The notes beneath the pieces are model-generated. The model had not been told where the DNA came from and did not search any database. It saw only the letters and a program-made list of their open reading frames with translations. Positions 24,527-35,873 of a stretch of DNA of 64,000 bases are shown here, piece after piece. Both the position numbers and the translations under genes were made by a program. Source of the stretch: Crocinitomicaceae bacterium (lineage in GTDB: Bacteria > Bacteroidota > Bacteroidia > Flavobacteriales_D > Crocinitomicaceae); assembly GCA_017984635.1 (NCBI GenBank), contig JAGNZC010000003.1, positions 61,059 to 125,058 of the forward strand, in the 5' to 3' direction. Each line of letters starts with the position of its first letter. Within the stretch, counting starts at the first letter, position 1.

Positions 24527-24997
24527 ATGAGAAGAAGAAAAGCCAAGAAAATTGCCATTCTCCCGGATCCAAAGTTTAACGATGTTGTTGTAACAAAATT
24601 CGTTAATAACTTAATGTACGACGGGAAAAAGAATTTAGCATTTAAAATATTCTACGAGGCAATCGAAATCGTAGATAAGAAAATTGAAGATCAAGAAGGA
24701 TTAGACGTTTGGAGAAAAGCATTGGAAAATGTCACACCAAGTGTTGAGGTTCGTAGTCGCCGTGTTGGTGGAGCTACATTCCAAATACCTACACCAGTTC
24801 GTGAAGAAAGAAAAGCTTCTTTAGCAATGAAATGGTTAATTGGTTACTCACGTAAACGTAATGAGAAAACGATGGCTGGTAAATTAGCGTCTGAAATCAT
24901 TGCTGCTTCGAAAGAAGAAGGTGCTGCCTACAAGAAAAAAGAAGATACATTAAGAATGGCTGAGGCTAACAAAGCATTCTCACATTTTAGATTTTAA
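24527..24997 (+). CDS. rpsG: 30S ribosomal protein S7
   Basis: S7 nucleates the 3' domain of 16S rRNA near the E site. At 156 aa it is full length, with the conserved [16 protein letters not shown] and [14 protein letters not shown] segments. It sits between rpsL and fusA as in the str operon. In enterobacteria S7 represses this operon; no matching RNA site was identified here. Confidence 0.98.
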   Translation: MRRRKAKKIAILPDPKFNDVVVTKFVNNLMYDGKKNLAFKIFYEAIEIVDKKIEDQEGLDVWRKALENVTPSVEVRSRRVGGATFQIPTPVREERKASLAMKWLIGYSRKRNEKTMAGKLASEIIAASKEEGAAYKKKEDTLRMAEANKAFSHFRF

Positions 24998-25002
24998 TTG
25001 AT

Positions 25003-27108
25003 ATGGCTAGAGATCTTAAATTTACACGTAACATTGGTATTGCCGCTCACATTGATGCTGGTAAAACCACTACAACAGAAAGAATCCTTTTCTACTCTGG
25101 GGTAAATCACAAAATTGGTGAGGTACACGACGGAGGAGCTACAATGGACTGGATGGAGCAAGAGCAAGAAAGAGGTATTACAATTACTTCTGCTGCAACA
25201 ACAGTTGGTTGGAAATATAGAGGGCAAGATTACCATATTAATATTATTGATACACCAGGACACGTTGACTTTACAGTTGAGGTGAATCGTTCGTTAAGAG
25301 TATTGGATGGTTTAGTATTCTTGTTTTCAGCAGTTGATGGTGTTGAGCCACAATCTGAAACAAACTGGCGTTTGGCGAACAATTATAACGTTCCTCGTAT
25401 TGGATTCGTTAATAAAATGGACCGTCAAGGTGCTGATTTCTTAAATGTTTGCCGTCAGGTAAAAGAAATGTTAGGAAGTCACGCATTGCCATTACAAATC
25501 AACATCGGTGATGAAGATAACTTCAAAGGAGTTGTTGATTTGATTAACTTTAAAGGTATTGTTTGGAATGATAGCGACATGGGAATGACTTTCCAAGAAG
25601 TTGAAATTCCAGCTGATATCATTGAAGATGCTAGAAGATTAAGAAGCGAATTATTGGAAGCAGTTGCTGAATTTGATGAAACGTTAATGGAGAAATTCTT
25701 CGAAGACGAAAATTCATTGACAGAAAGAGAAATTTTAAATGCATTACGTGCAGCTACAATTTCTGGAAAAGTTGTTCCAATGATGTGTGGTTCTTCTTTC
25801 AAAAACAAAGGAGTTCAAGCAATGTTGGATATGGTAATGGAAATTTTACCTTCTCCTTTAGATGTTGAAGCAATTACAGGTATCAATCCTAAAACGGATG
25901 AAGCAATTACGCGTCAGCCTTCTTATGATGAGCCATTCGCTGGTTTAGCATTTAAAATTGCAACAGATCCTTTCGTTGGACGTTTGTGTTTCGTTAGAGC
26001 TTATTCTGGTGTTTTACCAGCAGGTTCTTATGTTTATAATACACGTTCAGAAAATAAAGAACGTATCTCTCGTATTTTCCAAATGCACGCAAATAAACAA
26101 AATCAAATTGATGAGTTAGGTGCTGGAGATATTGGAGCTGTTGTTGGATTTAAAGACATTCGTACAGGTGATACATTATGTGCTGAAGGTCATCCAATCG
26201 TATTAGAATCTATGGACTTCCCAGATCCAGTTATCGGGGTTGCTATTGAGCCTAAAACACAAGCAGATACAGATAGATTATCTACAGGTTTAAATAAATT
26301 AGCTGAGGAAGATCCAACGTTCCGTGTAAATACGGATGAAGAGTCTGGTCAAACGATCATCTCTGGAATGGGTGAGTTGCACTTAGAAATTATTATCGAC
26401 CGTTTGAAACGTGAGTTTAAAGTTGAAGTAAACCAAGGTGCACCTCAAGTAACTTACCGTGAAGATATTACAGCTACTGTTGATCACAGAGAAGTTTACA
26501 AAAAACAATCAGGTGGTCGTGGTAAATTTGCTGATATTGTAGTGAAAATTAGCCCTCAAGACAATCCAGAGAAATCAGGATTAGAATTCATTAACTCAAT
26601 TAAAGGTGGTAACATTCCTCGTGAATTTGTTCCTTCAGTTGAAAAAGGATTCAAAGAGTCTATGAAAAATGGAGTAATGGCAGGTTTCCCAGTTGAAGCG
26701 ATGAAAGTTGAATTGTTAGATGGTTCATTCCATGCTGTCGATTCAGATTCATTGTCGTTCGAATTGTGTGCGAAAATGGCTTATAGAGCTGCATTGAAAA
26801 ATGCGCGCCCAATTTTATTGGAACCGATTATGAAATTGGAAGTAATCACTCCAGAAGAAAACATGGGTGATGTTGTAGGTGACTTAAACCGTCGTCGTGG
26901 AATGATGAAAGGAATGGATGATAAAAACGGATCAAAAGTGTTAAAAGCGGATGTTCCATTATCTGAAATGTTCGGTTACGTAACTCAATTACGTACAATT
27001 TCATCAGGTCGTGCAACTTCAACTATGGAGTTCTCTCACTTCGCTGAAGCACCTAAAAATGTTGCAGAAGAAGTAGTAGCAAAAAGTAATGGTAAAGTTT
27101 CAGCTTAA
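25003..27108 (+). CDS. fusA: Elongation factor G
   Basis: EF-G is the GTPase that drives translocation on the ribosome. The 701-aa length is normal. G1 is [15 protein letters not shown] (~16-30), followed by the switch region [11 protein letters not shown]3 DTPGHVDFT and G4 NKMD. Domains II-V follow with the conserved GMGELHLEI. rpsJ begins 11 bases after its stop; tuf, which follows fusA in many bacteria, is absent. Confidence 0.99.
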   Translation: MARDLKFTRNIGIAAHIDAGKTTTTERILFYSGVNHKIGEVHDGGATMDWMEQEQERGITITSAATTVGWKYRGQDYHINIIDTPGHVDFTVEVNRSLRVLDGLVFLFSAVDGVEPQSETNWRLANNYNVPRIGFVNKMDRQGADFLNVCRQVKEMLGSHALPLQINIGDEDNFKGVVDLINFKGIVWNDSDMGMTFQEVEIPADIIEDARRLRSELLEAVAEFDETLMEKFFEDENSLTEREILNALRAATISGKVVPMMCGSSFKNKGVQAMLDMVMEILPSPLDVEAITGINPKTDEAITRQPSYDEPFAGLAFKIATDPFVGRLCFVRAYSGVLPAGSYVYNTRSENKERISRIFQMHANKQNQIDELGAGDIGAVVGFKDIRTGDTLCAEGHPIVLESMDFPDPVIGVAIEPKTQADTDRLSTGLNKLAEEDPTFRVNTDEESGQTIISGMGELHLEIIIDRLKREFKVEVNQGAPQVTYREDITATVDHREVYKKQSGGRGKFADIVVKISPQDNPEKSGLEFINSIKGGNIPREFVPSVEKGFKESMKNGVMAGFPVEAMKVELLDGSFHAVDSDSLSFELCAKMAYRAALKNARPILLEPIMKLEVITPEENMGDVVGDLNRRRGMMKGMDDKNGSKVLKADVPLSEMFGYVTQLRTISSGRATSTMEFSHFAEAPKNVAEEVVAKSNGKVSA

Positions 27109-27119
27109 TATTCAGGTAA

Positions 27120-27425
27120 ATGAGCCAAAAAATTAGAATCAAATTAAAATCATACGATTACAACTTAGTTGACAAGTCAGCTGAAAAAATCGTTAAAACA
27201 GTAAAAGCAACAGGTGCAGTAGTTAGTGGTCCAATTCCATTACCAACTCACAAACGCATTTACACAGTGTTAAAATCTCCACATGTTAACAAAAAAGCGC
27301 GTGAGCAATTTGAGTTATGTGCATACAAAAGATTGTTAGACATTTACAGTTCTTCATCGAAAACTGTTGATGCTTTAATGAGATTAGAGTTGCCAAGTGG
27401 GGTAGACGTAGAAATCAAAGTTTAA
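27120..27425 (+). CDS. rpsJ: 30S ribosomal protein S10
   Basis: S10 is a 101-aa head protein of the small subunit, also used as NusE in antitermination. The motifs [20 protein letters not shown] and [20 protein letters not shown] are conserved. It marks the start of the S10 operon gene order, here fused to the str genes with no visible promoter between. Confidence 0.98.
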   Translation: MSQKIRIKLKSYDYNLVDKSAEKIVKTVKATGAVVSGPIPLPTHKRIYTVLKSPHVNKKAREQFELCAYKRLLDIYSSSSKTVDALMRLELPSGVDVEIKV

Positions 27426-27443
27426 TAATTAAATAGTTAAAGT

Positions 27444-28058
27444 ATGCCAGGAATTATTGGTAGAAAAGTCGGAATGACTAGCATCTACAGTGCCGAGGGT
27501 AAAGCAATGCCATGCACGGTGATAGAAGCGGGTCCTTGTGTTGTAACTCAGGTTAAAACACAAGACAGAGATGGTTACGAGGCTATTCAATTGGGTTATG
27601 GAGACCGTAAGGAAAAAAATACTCCAAACGCATTGAAAGGTCACTTTAAAAAAGCTAACACAACTCCAAAAGCGAAGTTGGTTGAATTTAAAGGTTTCGA
27701 AAACGTTAATCTCGGAGATCTTGTTAATGTAGACATCTTCGAGGAAGGTGAATACGTTAGTATCGTAGGAACTTCAAAAGGAAAAGGTTTCCAAGGGGTT
27801 GTTAAACGTCACGGTTTTGGTGGTGTTGGACAAGCAACTCACGGACAACACAATCGTTTGCGTGCACCAGGTTCTATTGGAGCTTGTTCTTACCCAGCAC
27901 GTGTATTCAAAGGAATGCGCATGGGTGGACAAATGGGTAACAAACGCGTTGTAGCGGAAAACTTAGAAGTTTTGAAAATTCTAGGAGACAAGAATTTATT
28001 AGTAGTGAAAGGGTCAATTCCTGGATCTAAAGGTTCAACCGTAACAATTTTGAAATAA
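27444..28058 (+). CDS. rplC: 50S ribosomal protein L3
   Basis: L3 sits near the peptidyl-transferase centre. This 204-aa protein has the N-terminal [13 protein letters not shown], and [19 protein letters not shown] with its central extension that carries the methylated Gln in other bacteria. Its stop overlaps the rplD start by one base. Confidence 0.98.
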   Translation: MPGIIGRKVGMTSIYSAEGKAMPCTVIEAGPCVVTQVKTQDRDGYEAIQLGYGDRKEKNTPNALKGHFKKANTTPKAKLVEFKGFENVNLGDLVNVDIFEEGEYVSIVGTSKGKGFQGVVKRHGFGGVGQATHGQHNRLRAPGSIGACSYPARVFKGMRMGGQMGNKRVVAENLEVLKILGDKNLLVVKGSIPGSKGSTVTILK

Positions 28059-28684
28059 TGGAAGTAAAAGTATTTGACGCGAAAGGTAAAGCTACTTCTA
28101 AAAAGGTAACCCTTTCAGATACAGTGTTTGGAATTGAACCAAACGATCACGCAATTTATTTAGATGTTAAGCAGCATTTGGCGAATCGTCGTCAAGGAAC
28201 GCACAAAGCTAAAGAAAGAGCTGAAATCGCTGGATCTAGTAGAAAAATTAAAAAACAAAAAGGAACTGGTGGAGCTCGTGCCGGGAATATTAAATCTGGT
28301 ACTCGTGTGGGTGGTGGACGTATTTTCGGACCAAGACCAAGAAACTATCATTTCAAATTGAACATCAAATTGAAAAGATTAGCACGTAAATCTGCATTCT
28401 CTTACAAAGCGCAAGGTGATGCTATTATGGTGTTAGAAGATCTTAAATTTGATGCTGCTAAGACGAAAGATTTTAAATCGTTATTAGCTGCTTTGAAATT
28501 AGAGAATGAGAAAGTTCTAATGATATTAGGTGATCAAAATGATAATGTTTATTTATCATCTCGTAACCTAGGAAGAGTTAAAGTCGTAACAGCTGATTCT
28601 GTTAATACATTTGATGTATTAAATGCACGTAAAGTTGTTTTGGCAGAAAGTTCAATTGAAGTAATCGAAAAGATTCTAAACTAA
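28058..28684 (+). CDS. rplD: 50S ribosomal protein L4
   Basis: L4 binds 23S rRNA and lines the exit tunnel. The 208-aa protein has the conserved loop region KQKGTGGARAGN and GGGRIFGPRPRNY. In enterobacteria L4 represses the S10 operon; no equivalent leader was seen here. It starts in the overlap TAATG with rplC. Confidence 0.98.
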   Translation: MEVKVFDAKGKATSKKVTLSDTVFGIEPNDHAIYLDVKQHLANRRQGTHKAKERAEIAGSSRKIKKQKGTGGARAGNIKSGTRVGGGRIFGPRPRNYHFKLNIKLKRLARKSAFSYKAQGDAIMVLEDLKFDAAKTKDFKSLLAALKLENEKVLMILGDQNDNVYLSSRNLGRVKVVTADSVNTFDVLNARKVVLAESSIEVIEKILN

Positions 28685-28690
28685 TTGATG

Positions 28691-28987
28691 ATGAAAGCAA
28701 TTATCAAAAAGCCAATTATCTCTGAGAAAGCTACAGGAGCAAGCGAAAAATTTAATCGTTTTACTTTTGCAGTTGATAAGAAGGCAAACAAAATAGAAAT
28801 TAAAAATGCTGTCGAGAAAATGTACGGAGTGAGTATTACTGACGTTCGTACAATGAATTATGGCGGTGGAAAATCCTCTGTTAAATATACTAACAAAGGT
28901 ATCGTTGAGCAACCAAGTAAACAATGGAAAAAAGCTGTTGTTACTGTTGCAGTAGGAGAAACGATTGATTTATTTAATAATTTTTAA
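28691..28987 (+). CDS. rplW: 50S ribosomal protein L23
   Basis: L23 docks trigger factor, SRP and the translocon at the tunnel exit. I choose ATG 28691 (MKAIIKKPIISEKAT), which matches the family start best. ATG 28688 and TTG 28685 are in the same frame. About 98 aa, normal length. Confidence 0.95.
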   Translation: MKAIIKKPIISEKATGASEKFNRFTFAVDKKANKIEIKNAVEKMYGVSITDVRTMNYGGGKSSVKYTNKGIVEQPSKQWKKAVVTVAVGETIDLFNNF

Positions 28988-28998
28988 GTAGTTGACAA

Positions 28999-29823
28999 AT
29001 GAGTCTTAAAAAATTCAAGCCTATTACTCCAGGGCAAAGACACAAGATCAACAGTGATTATTCAGAAATCACAACAAACGTTCCTGAAAAGAGCCTTGTT
29101 GCGCCGATGAAGAAATCTGGAGGTCGTAACAACGACGGTAGAATGACAATGCGCTACATGGGTGGTGGTCATAAACAAAGATACCGTATCGTTGATTTTA
29201 AAAGAGACAAGCATGATGTGCCTGCTACGGTTAAAACGATCGAGTATGATCCAAATCGTACAGCTAACATTGCTTTGTTATTTTATGCAGATGGGGAAAA
29301 ACGTTACATTATCGCACCAAACGGTTTAAAAGTTGGTGATGTTGTTGTAGCTGGAAAATCTGCTGCGCCTAATGTAGGAAATGCACTTTTATTAAGTGAT
29401 ATTCCTTTAGGTACTGTAATTCATAATATTGAATTAAAACCTGGAAAGGGTGGTGCTATTGCTCGTGGAGCAGGTACTTACGCTCAATTGAACGCACGTG
29501 ATGGTCGTTATGCAATCGTTAAAATGCCTTCTGGTGAAACTAGAATGATTTTAACAACATGTATGGCAACAATCGGTTCTGTTTCAAATTCTGAACACAA
29601 CTTAGTAGTCTCTGGTAAAGCAGGACGCTCTCGTTGGTTAGGTCGCCGTCCACGTGTACGTGGTGTTGTTATGAATCCTGTCGATCACCCAATGGGTGGT
29701 GGTGAAGGACGTAACTCCGGAGGTCATCCACGTTCGCGTAATGGTGTACCAGCTAAAGGTTACAAAACGCGTAATAAGAAGAAGTATTCAGATAAGTTTA
29801 TCATCGAAAGAAGAAAAAAATAA
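28999..29823 (+). CDS. rplB: 50S ribosomal protein L2
   Basis: L2 joins the subunits and supports peptidyl transfer. The 274-aa protein has the conserved [18 protein letters not shown] and [19 protein letters not shown], the latter holding the His essential in E. coli L2. Normal length and position. Confidence 0.99.
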   Translation: MSLKKFKPITPGQRHKINSDYSEITTNVPEKSLVAPMKKSGGRNNDGRMTMRYMGGGHKQRYRIVDFKRDKHDVPATVKTIEYDPNRTANIALLFYADGEKRYIIAPNGLKVGDVVVAGKSAAPNVGNALLLSDIPLGTVIHNIELKPGKGGAIARGAGTYAQLNARDGRYAIVKMPSGETRMILTTCMATIGSVSNSEHNLVVSGKAGRSRWLGRRPRVRGVVMNPVDHPMGGGEGRNSGGHPRSRNGVPAKGYKTRNKKKYSDKFIIERRKK

Positions 29824-29829
29824 GAAGAT

Positions 29830-30108
29830 ATGAGTCGTTCGTTGAAAAAACCACCTTTTGTACATTACAAGTTAATGAAACGAGTGGATGATGCGCAAGC
29901 ATCAAGTAGTAAAGCAGTAATCAAAACTTGGTCACGTGCTTCAACTATAACTCCTGACTTCGTCGGGTTAACGTTTGCCGTACACAATGGTAATAAGTTT
30001 ATTCCAGTTTTCGTAAGTGAAAACATGGTTGGTCATAAGTTAGGTGAGTTTTCACCTACACGAAATTTCCGTGGCCATGGAGGGAATAAAAAAGATAAAA
30101 AAAGATAG
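29830..30108 (+). CDS. rpsS: 30S ribosomal protein S19
   Basis: S19 contacts the tRNAs at the head of the small subunit. The 92-aa protein starts [11 protein letters not shown] and has the conserved [11 protein letters not shown] and [16 protein letters not shown]. It lies six bases after rplB. Confidence 0.98.
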   Translation: MSRSLKKPPFVHYKLMKRVDDAQASSSKAVIKTWSRASTITPDFVGLTFAVHNGNKFIPVFVSENMVGHKLGEFSPTRNFRGHGGNKKDKKR

Positions 30109-30126
30109 AATTTAAATAGCAAAGTC

Positions 30127-30522
30127 ATGGGTGCTAGAAAAAGGTTAAGAGCTGAAAATTTGAAGCAGACGAAAAGTACAACGGCAATTGCACGTTTGAA
30201 CGATTCGCCTATCGCTCCAAGAAAGATGAGATTAGTTGCAGATCTTGTAAGGGGAGTTGAAGTAAATAAAGCTCTAAATATATTGCAACATAATGCGAAA
30301 GATGCGTCAACTAGTTTAGGTAAGTTATTGCGTTCAGCAATTGCGAACTGGGAACAAAAAAACGAGGGTAAAAGCATTGAAGAAGAAACATTGGTAGTTC
30401 GATCAATTGAAGTTGGTGGTGGTGCTATGTTGAAAAGAATTCAAGCTGCTCCTCAAGGTAGAGCGCACAGAGTAAGAAAAAGATCAAACCATGTTACCAT
30501 TGTAGTTGATGGTGCAAAATAA
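30127..30522 (+). CDS. rplV: 50S ribosomal protein L22
   Basis: L22 forms part of the exit tunnel wall. The 131-aa protein includes SPIAPRKMRLVADLVRG and the beta-hairpin loop LKRIQAAPQGRAHRVRKRSN, where macrolide-resistance mutations occur in other species; none is evident here. Confidence 0.98.
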   Translation: MGARKRLRAENLKQTKSTTAIARLNDSPIAPRKMRLVADLVRGVEVNKALNILQHNAKDASTSLGKLLRSAIANWEQKNEGKSIEEETLVVRSIEVGGGAMLKRIQAAPQGRAHRVRKRSNHVTIVVDGAK

Positions 30523-30531
30523 GTAGATAAA

Positions 30532-31260
30532 ATGGGACAAAAAACAAATCCAATAGGAAATAGACTTGGTTTCATCCACGGATGGGAGTCTAACTGGTAT
30601 GGAGGGGATAATTACAGAGATAAAATCATCGAAGATGATCAAATCCGTAAGTACCTTAATGCTCGTTTATCTAGAGCTAGTATCGCGAAAATTATTATCG
30701 AGAGAACACTTAAGCTTGTTACTGTTACGATCAACACAGCTCGTCCTGGAGTTATTATTGGTAAAGGTGGACAAGAAGTAGATAAACTTAAAGAAGAGTT
30801 AAAAAAATTAACGAAAAAAGAAATCCAAATTAATATTTTCGAGGTGAAACGTCCAGAATTGGATGCTCGTTTAGTATCGGATGGTATTGCTCGTCAATTA
30901 GAAGCTCGTATTTCTTTTAGAAGAGCTATTAAAATGGCAATCGCGAGCACAATGCGCATGGGAGCGGAAGGAATCAAAGTTAAGATTTCCGGACGTTTAA
31001 ATGGAGCAGAGATGGCTCGTTCAGAGATGTACAAAGATGGACGTACTCCGTTACATACGTTCAGAGCTGACATCGATTATGCGGTTTCCGAAGCACATAC
31101 AACGTATGGTCGTTTGGGTATCAAAGTGTGGATATGCAAAGGCGAAGTTTACGGAAAACGCGATCTTTCTCCAAATGTTGGAATGGCTGCAGCCGCTGCG
31201 AAAGCAGGTAATGGTCAAGGGTCAAGAAAACCAATGGGAGCAAAGAGAAAGAAAAAATAA
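30532..31260 (+). CDS. rpsC: 30S ribosomal protein S3
   Basis: S3 forms the mRNA entry channel and has helicase activity. The 242-aa protein has the KH motif [13 protein letters not shown] (residues ~74-86) and the conserved [20 protein letters not shown] basic alanine-rich C-terminal tail follows. Confidence 0.98.
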   Translation: MGQKTNPIGNRLGFIHGWESNWYGGDNYRDKIIEDDQIRKYLNARLSRASIAKIIIERTLKLVTVTINTARPGVIIGKGGQEVDKLKEELKKLTKKEIQINIFEVKRPELDARLVSDGIARQLEARISFRRAIKMAIASTMRMGAEGIKVKISGRLNGAEMARSEMYKDGRTPLHTFRADIDYAVSEAHTTYGRLGIKVWICKGEVYGKRDLSPNVGMAAAAAKAGNGQGSRKPMGAKRKKK

Positions 31261-31284
31261 ACAGGACAGTAAAATTTACAGAAG

Positions 31285-31713
31285 ATGTTACAGCCAAAAA
31301 GAACCAAATTTAGAAGAGTTCAGAAAAGTCGAAACAGAGGTATGGCCCAAAGAGGTAGTACAATTGCTTTCGGGTCTTTCGGATTAAAAACATTGGAGCC
31401 TGGATGGATTACATCACGCCAAATCGAAGCATCACGTATTGCCGTTACTCGATACATGAAACGTGAAGGAAAGGTGTGGATCCGTATTTTCCCAGACAAA
31501 CCAGTTACCTCAAAACCAGCGGAAGTACGTATGGGTAAAGGTAAAGGTGCTCCAAGTCACTGGGTAGCAGTAGTTAAACCAGGTCGCATCATGTTTGAAG
31601 CGGATGGTGTGTCATACGAAATTGCTAAAGAAGCATTACGTTTGGCAGCTCAAAAATTACCAGTGAAATGCAAATTCGTTGTCCGCAACGATTATGTTAT
31701 ACCAGAGAAATAG
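31285..31713 (+). CDS. rplP: 50S ribosomal protein L16
   Basis: L16 helps position A-site tRNA. The 142-aa protein begins [19 protein letters not shown] and holds the conserved [20 protein letters not shown]. It lies 24 bases after rpsC and 8 before rpmC. Confidence 0.98.
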   Translation: MLQPKRTKFRRVQKSRNRGMAQRGSTIAFGSFGLKTLEPGWITSRQIEASRIAVTRYMKREGKVWIRIFPDKPVTSKPAEVRMGKGKGAPSHWVAVVKPGRIMFEADGVSYEIAKEALRLAAQKLPVKCKFVVRNDYVIPEK

Positions 31714-31721
31714 TTATTAAT

Positions 31722-31916
31722 ATGAAGCAGCAAGAAATCACAAAGCTTTCAGTTGAAGACGTTAAGAAACGTATATCGGACTTGTCTGAGCAACTAGCTA
31801 AGATGAAATTGTCGCACAGTGTTGCGCCAATGGAGAATCCTATACAGATTCGAGATGTCAGAAAAACAATCGCAAGATTGAATACTGAATTAACTAAACG
31901 TGAAGCACAGGCTTAG
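31722..31916 (+). CDS. rpmC: 50S ribosomal protein L29
   Basis: L29 is a 64-aa two-helix protein near the tunnel exit. It starts at ATG 31722 (MKQQEITKLSVEDVKKRI). The frame stays open further upstream into rplP, but the family start is clear. Confidence 0.96.
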   Translation: MKQQEITKLSVEDVKKRISDLSEQLAKMKLSHSVAPMENPIQIRDVRKTIARLNTELTKREAQA

Positions 31917-31948
31917 TTGCTTGTTTAAACAAATGAAATTAGCTTGAC

Positions 31949-32206
31949 ATGGAAAAGCGTAATTTAAGAAAAGAGCGAGTTGGAGTCGTTACTAGCAATA
32001 AAATGCAGAAATCTATTGTAGTTTCTGTAGAGCGTAAAGTAAAACATCCAAAATATGGTAAGTTTGTCAAAAAAACTACTAAATTTGTCGCCCACGATGA
32101 AAACAATGACTGTAACGAAGGTGATACAGTTAAAATCATGGAAACACGTCCTTTGAGTAAATCAAAGAACTGGAGATTGGTGGAAATTATTGAACGAGCT
32201 AAATAA
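31949..32206 (+). CDS. rpsQ: 30S ribosomal protein S17
   Basis: S17 is an 85-aa OB-fold protein that binds 16S rRNA early in assembly. The conserved [19 protein letters not shown] and [15 protein letters not shown] are clear. Confidence 0.98.
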   Translation: MEKRNLRKERVGVVTSNKMQKSIVVSVERKVKHPKYGKFVKKTTKFVAHDENNDCNEGDTVKIMETRPLSKSKNWRLVEIIERAK

Positions 32207-32215
32207 GTTTTAGTA

Positions 32216-32584
32216 ATGATACAAACAGAATCAAGACTTGCAGTCGCAGATAACTCTGGAGCAAAAACAGTATTAGTAATCCGTGTTTTAGGCGGTACTA
32301 AAAGACGTTATGCATCCGTAGGAGATAAAATCGTAGTCGCTGTTAAGAGTGCAATGCCCTCTGGTGCCGTCAAAAAGGGAACGGTAGCCAAGGCAGTAGT
32401 AGTAAGAACAAAAAAAGAAGTACGCCGTGCGGATGGTTCTTATATTCGTTTTGATGATAACGCTTGCGTTATCTTAAATCAAGCGGGTGAAATGAGAGGA
32501 ACTCGTATTTTCGGACCAGTTGCTCGTGAGCTGCGTGAAAACAACTATATGAAAGTTGTTTCATTAGCTCCTGAGGTACTTTAA
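32216..32584 (+). CDS. rplN: 50S ribosomal protein L14
   Basis: L14 contributes to the intersubunit bridge. The 122-aa protein starts [17 protein letters not shown] and holds [12 protein letters not shown] and [14 protein letters not shown], as in the family. Confidence 0.99.
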   Translation: MIQTESRLAVADNSGAKTVLVIRVLGGTKRRYASVGDKIVVAVKSAMPSGAVKKGTVAKAVVVRTKKEVRRADGSYIRFDDNACVILNQAGEMRGTRIFGPVARELRENNYMKVVSLAPEVL

Positions 32585-32597
32585 ACTAATTGAAGTT

Positions 32598-32915
32598 ATG
32601 CAACAGAAATTACACATTAAAGTAGGTGACACTGTTAAAGTAATTAGCGGTGAATCAAAAGGTCAAGAAGGCAAAGTCCTTACTATAGACAGAAAAAAAA
32701 TGCGTGCAATTGTTGAAGGTGTTAACTTAGTTAAGAAACACGCGAAACCAAGTGCAGCAGATCCTCAAGGAGGAATCGTGGAGAAGGAAGCCGGAATCCA
32801 CATTTCAAACCTTATGAACGTTGTTAAAGGTCAAGCTACACGCATTGGCCGTAAAGTTAACACAGAAGGAAAATTAGTTCGTTATTCAAAAAAATCAGGG
32901 GAGGAGATTAAGTAA
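32598..32915 (+). CDS. rplX: 50S ribosomal protein L24
   Basis: L24 initiates large-subunit assembly. The 105-aa protein contains the KOW motif [20 protein letters not shown] and the conserved [11 protein letters not shown]. Its stop overlaps the rplE start by one base. Confidence 0.98.
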   Translation: MQQKLHIKVGDTVKVISGESKGQEGKVLTIDRKKMRAIVEGVNLVKKHAKPSAADPQGGIVEKEAGIHISNLMNVVKGQATRIGRKVNTEGKLVRYSKKSGEEIK

Positions 32916-33466
32916 TGAGTTATTCACCAAGACTTAAAGAAAAGTACAATGCTGAGATTATTCCTGCATTAACTGAAAAGTTCGGGTACAAAACAATTAT
33001 GAGAGTACCTAAACTTGAGAAAATTGTGTTGAGCCAAGGAATGGGAGACGCAGTAGCGGATAAAAAGTTAATTGATAATGCTGTTGTAGATTTGTCAAGA
33101 ATTGCTGGTCAAAAAGCAATCACAACAATTTCTAAAAAAGATATCTCTAACTTTAAGCTAAGAAAAGGAATGCCAATTGGTACGAAAGTAACATTAAGAG
33201 GAGAGAAAATGTTTGATTTTCTTGATCGTTTAATTTCAGTTGCATTACCAAGAACACGTGATTTCCGTGGAATCAATCCAAAAGGATTTGATGGACGTGG
33301 AAATTTCAACTTGGGTATCAAGGAACACATCATTTTCCCAGAAATCGACATCGATAAAGTAAACCGTATTTTAGGTATGGATATTACATTTGTAACTTCT
33401 GCAGAAAGTGATGAAGAAGCAATGGCTTTGTTAGATGCATTTGGTTTCCCATTTATTAAAAAATAA
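32915..33466 (+). CDS. rplE: 50S ribosomal protein L5
   Basis: L5 binds 5S rRNA and touches P-site tRNA. The 183-aa protein has [16 protein letters not shown], the [12 protein letters not shown] strand and the conserved [14 protein letters not shown] segment. Confidence 0.99.
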   Translation: MSYSPRLKEKYNAEIIPALTEKFGYKTIMRVPKLEKIVLSQGMGDAVADKKLIDNAVVDLSRIAGQKAITTISKKDISNFKLRKGMPIGTKVTLRGEKMFDFLDRLISVALPRTRDFRGINPKGFDGRGNFNLGIKEHIIFPEIDIDKVNRILGMDITFVTSAESDEEAMALLDAFGFPFIKK

Positions 33467-33472
33467 GTAGAA

Positions 33473-33787
33473 ATGGCAAAAGAATCAATGAAAGCGCGTG
33501 AGCGCAAAAGAGAAAAAATGGTTGTTAGATATGCTAAGAAACGTGAAGAGTTGACTAAAATTTTAAAGTCAACTGACACTTCTGAAGAAATTCAAGCAGC
33601 TAAGTGGGATGCAATGATGGCAATTCAAAAATTGCCTGCAAATTCTTCTAAAATTCGTGTACATAACCGTTGTGGTTTGACAGGAAGACCTAGAGGATAT
33701 ATGCGTCAGTTTGGTCTTTCAAGGGTAACATTCCGTGAAATGGCTTTGTCTGGTAAAATCCCAGGAGTTAAAAAAGCAAGTTGGTAA
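33473..33787 (+). CDS. rpsN: 30S ribosomal protein S14 (long, zinc-free form)
   Basis: S14 is a head protein. At 104 aa this is the long form; only one Cys is present in [14 protein letters not shown], so the CxxC...CxxC zinc knuckle of the short form is missing. It starts six bases after rplE. Confidence 0.98.
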   Translation: MAKESMKARERKREKMVVRYAKKREELTKILKSTDTSEEIQAAKWDAMMAIQKLPANSSKIRVHNRCGLTGRPRGYMRQFGLSRVTFREMALSGKIPGVKKASW

Positions 33788-33810
33788 TTTAAACATTAAG
33801 TAGGAATATT

Positions 33811-34209
33811 ATGAATACAGATCCTATAGCAGATTTTCTAACCCGAATTCGTAATGCGAGTTCTGCAGGTTTGAAAATGGTAGAAATTCCAAGCTCGAAT
33901 GTAAAACGTGCAATGACACAAATTTTATTCGATCAAGGATACATCACAAATTACAAATTTGAAGAAGATGACAAACAAGGGATGATTAAAATCGCCTTGA
34001 AGTACAACCCATCAACTAAAGTTCCTGCAATTACTAAATTGCAAAGAGCTTCAAGACCAGGTTTAAGAAAATACAGCGGAGCAGTTGATATGCCACGTGT
34101 ATTAAATGGTTTGGGTATCGCTATCGTCTCTACTTCTAAAGGAGTAATTACTGATAAAGAAGCAAGAAAAAACAACGTAGGTGGAGAAGTTCTTTGCTAC
34201 GTATATTAA
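33811..34209 (+). CDS. rpsH: 30S ribosomal protein S8
   Basis: S8 binds the central domain of 16S rRNA and represses the spc operon in E. coli. The 132-aa protein begins [20 protein letters not shown] and ends with the conserved [16 protein letters not shown]. No S8 target hairpin was identified in nearby mRNA. Confidence 0.98.
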   Translation: MNTDPIADFLTRIRNASSAGLKMVEIPSSNVKRAMTQILFDQGYITNYKFEEDDKQGMIKIALKYNPSTKVPAITKLQRASRPGLRKYSGAVDMPRVLNGLGIAIVSTSKGVITDKEARKNNVGGEVLCYVY

Positions 34210-34227
34210 TTTTAAGAATAGTTAGAA

Positions 34228-34782
34228 ATGTCAAGGATAGGTAAATCCCCAGTTAACATCCCGAGTGGAGTAGACGTAAAGTTAAACGGAAACGTTGTTA
34301 CCGTTAAGGGTCCTAAAGGTGAATTAACACAAGAAATCGATTCATGTGTTACTTTATCCATTGAGGACAATACAATAACTTTCAGCCGCGAATCAGACGC
34401 GCCTGCACACCGTGCAAAGCATGGTTTATACCGCGCTTTATTGCAGAACATGGTTGTAGGTGTATCGGAAGGGTACAAAAAGGAATTAGAAGTAATCGGT
34501 GTAGGTTACCGTGCTACAGCAACTGGTCAACAGTTGGAATTAGCATTGGGATACTCTCACGCTATTATTTTAGAAGTTCCTAATGAAATTAAGGTATCTG
34601 CAGACACCCAAAAGGGTAAGGCACCTGTTGTTACGTTAGAATCGTACGATAAACAACTTTTGGGCCAGGTCGCTGCCAAAATTCGTTCCCTTCGCAAACC
34701 TGAACCTTACAAAGGAAAAGGTATTCGCTTCTTAGGTGAAGAAATTAGAAGAAAAGCTGGTAAATCTGCAGGTAAAAAATAA
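34228..34782 (+). CDS. rplF: 50S ribosomal protein L6
   Basis: L6 has two related domains near the factor-binding site. The 184-aa protein starts MSRIGKSPVNIPSGV and ends with the conserved EPYKGKGIRFLGEEIRRKAGK. Confidence 0.99.
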   Translation: MSRIGKSPVNIPSGVDVKLNGNVVTVKGPKGELTQEIDSCVTLSIEDNTITFSRESDAPAHRAKHGLYRALLQNMVVGVSEGYKKELEVIGVGYRATATGQQLELALGYSHAIILEVPNEIKVSADTQKGKAPVVTLESYDKQLLGQVAAKIRSLRKPEPYKGKGIRFLGEEIRRKAGKSAGKK

Positions 34783-34789
34783 TTAAGTT

Positions 34790-35143
34790 ATGGCATTCAG
34801 TAAAATAAACAGAAGAGCAAAAATTAAAAGAAGAATCAGAAAAAGAATTACTGGTACTTCTAAGGTGCCTCGCCTTACAGTATTCCGAAGCAACAAACAA
34901 ATCTACGCACAGTTGATTGATGATGCAAACGGAGTAACATTGGCATCAGCATCTTCATACAAAAACAAAGCGGTTGAGAATAAAAACAAGTCTGAACAAG
35001 CTGCTGTTATTGGTAAAGAAGTTGCAGAAAAAGCATTAAAAGCCGGAATCGAGAGCGTTGTGTTTGATCGCAATGGTTATCTATACCACGGTAGAGTTAA
35101 ATCATTAGCTGACTCAGCTCGAGAAGGCGGTTTAAAATTTTAA
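34790..35143 (+). CDS. rplR: 50S ribosomal protein L18
   Basis: L18 brings 5S rRNA into the large subunit. The 117-aa protein has [18 protein letters not shown] and ends in [23 protein letters not shown]. Confidence 0.98.
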   Translation: MAFSKINRRAKIKRRIRKRITGTSKVPRLTVFRSNKQIYAQLIDDANGVTLASASSYKNKAVENKNKSEQAAVIGKEVAEKALKAGIESVVFDRNGYLYHGRVKSLADSAREGGLKF

Positions 35144-35146
35144 AAA

Positions 35147-35665
35147 ATGGCAGCACAAGAATTGAATAGAGTAAAATCTGCAGATATAGAGTTAAAAGAT
35201 AAACTCGTTGCTGTAAACCGTGTTACGAAAGTAACTAAAGGGGGTCGTAACTTCACATTCTCTGCAATCGTTGTAGTAGGTGATGAAAACGGAATCGTTG
35301 GTCATGGTTTAGGTAAAGCAAAAGAGGTTACAGAAGCAATTACAAAAGGAATAGATGATGCAAAGAAAAATTTGATCAAAGTTCCAATTTTAAAAGGTAC
35401 TGTTCCACATCTTCAAAAAGGTAAATTCGGTGGAGCTCAAGTATTATTGAAACCAGCTACTGTCGGAACTGGAGTAATCGCCGGTGGTGCGATGCGTGCA
35501 GTTTTAGAAAGTGTTGGTATTCATAATGTATTGGCAAAATCTCAAGGATCTTCAAATCCTCATAACGTTGTTAAAGCAACAATCGATGCACTTTCTAAAA
35601 TGAGAGATGCTGTTGCTGTAGCAAAACAAAGAGGAATCAGTTTGGATAAAGTATTTAACGGTTAA
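35147..35665 (+). CDS. rpsE: 30S ribosomal protein S5
   Basis: S5 monitors decoding accuracy. The 172-aa protein has [20 protein letters not shown] and the conserved [14 protein letters not shown]. It starts 3 bases after rplR. Confidence 0.99.
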   Translation: MAAQELNRVKSADIELKDKLVAVNRVTKVTKGGRNFTFSAIVVVGDENGIVGHGLGKAKEVTEAITKGIDDAKKNLIKVPILKGTVPHLQKGKFGGAQVLLKPATVGTGVIAGGAMRAVLESVGIHNVLAKSQGSSNPHNVVKATIDALSKMRDAVAVAKQRGISLDKVFNG

Positions 35666-35676
35666 TAGACGAAAAA

Positions 35677-35853
35677 ATGGCTACAATTAAAATTAAGCAA
35701 GTTAAAAGCGCTATTAAACGTCCAGCTGATCAAAAAGCTACGTTAAAAGCGTTAGGATTTAGAAAATTGAATCAAGTTGTTGAACATGAAGCAACTCCTC
35801 AAATTCTAGGGATGGTTAAGAAAGTACAACACATGTTAGTGGTTGTTCAGTAA
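35677..35853 (+). CDS. rpmD: 50S ribosomal protein L30
   Basis: L30 is a small 23S rRNA-binding protein. This 58-aa gene lies between rpsE and rplO in the standard place. It begins MATIKIKQVKSAIKRPADQK and contains LGFRKLNQVVEHEATPQILGM, as in the family. The gene is intact. Confidence 0.97.
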   Translation: MATIKIKQVKSAIKRPADQKATLKALGFRKLNQVVEHEATPQILGMVKKVQHMLVVVQ

Positions 35854-35873
35854 AACTTTAAAATCGATTTACA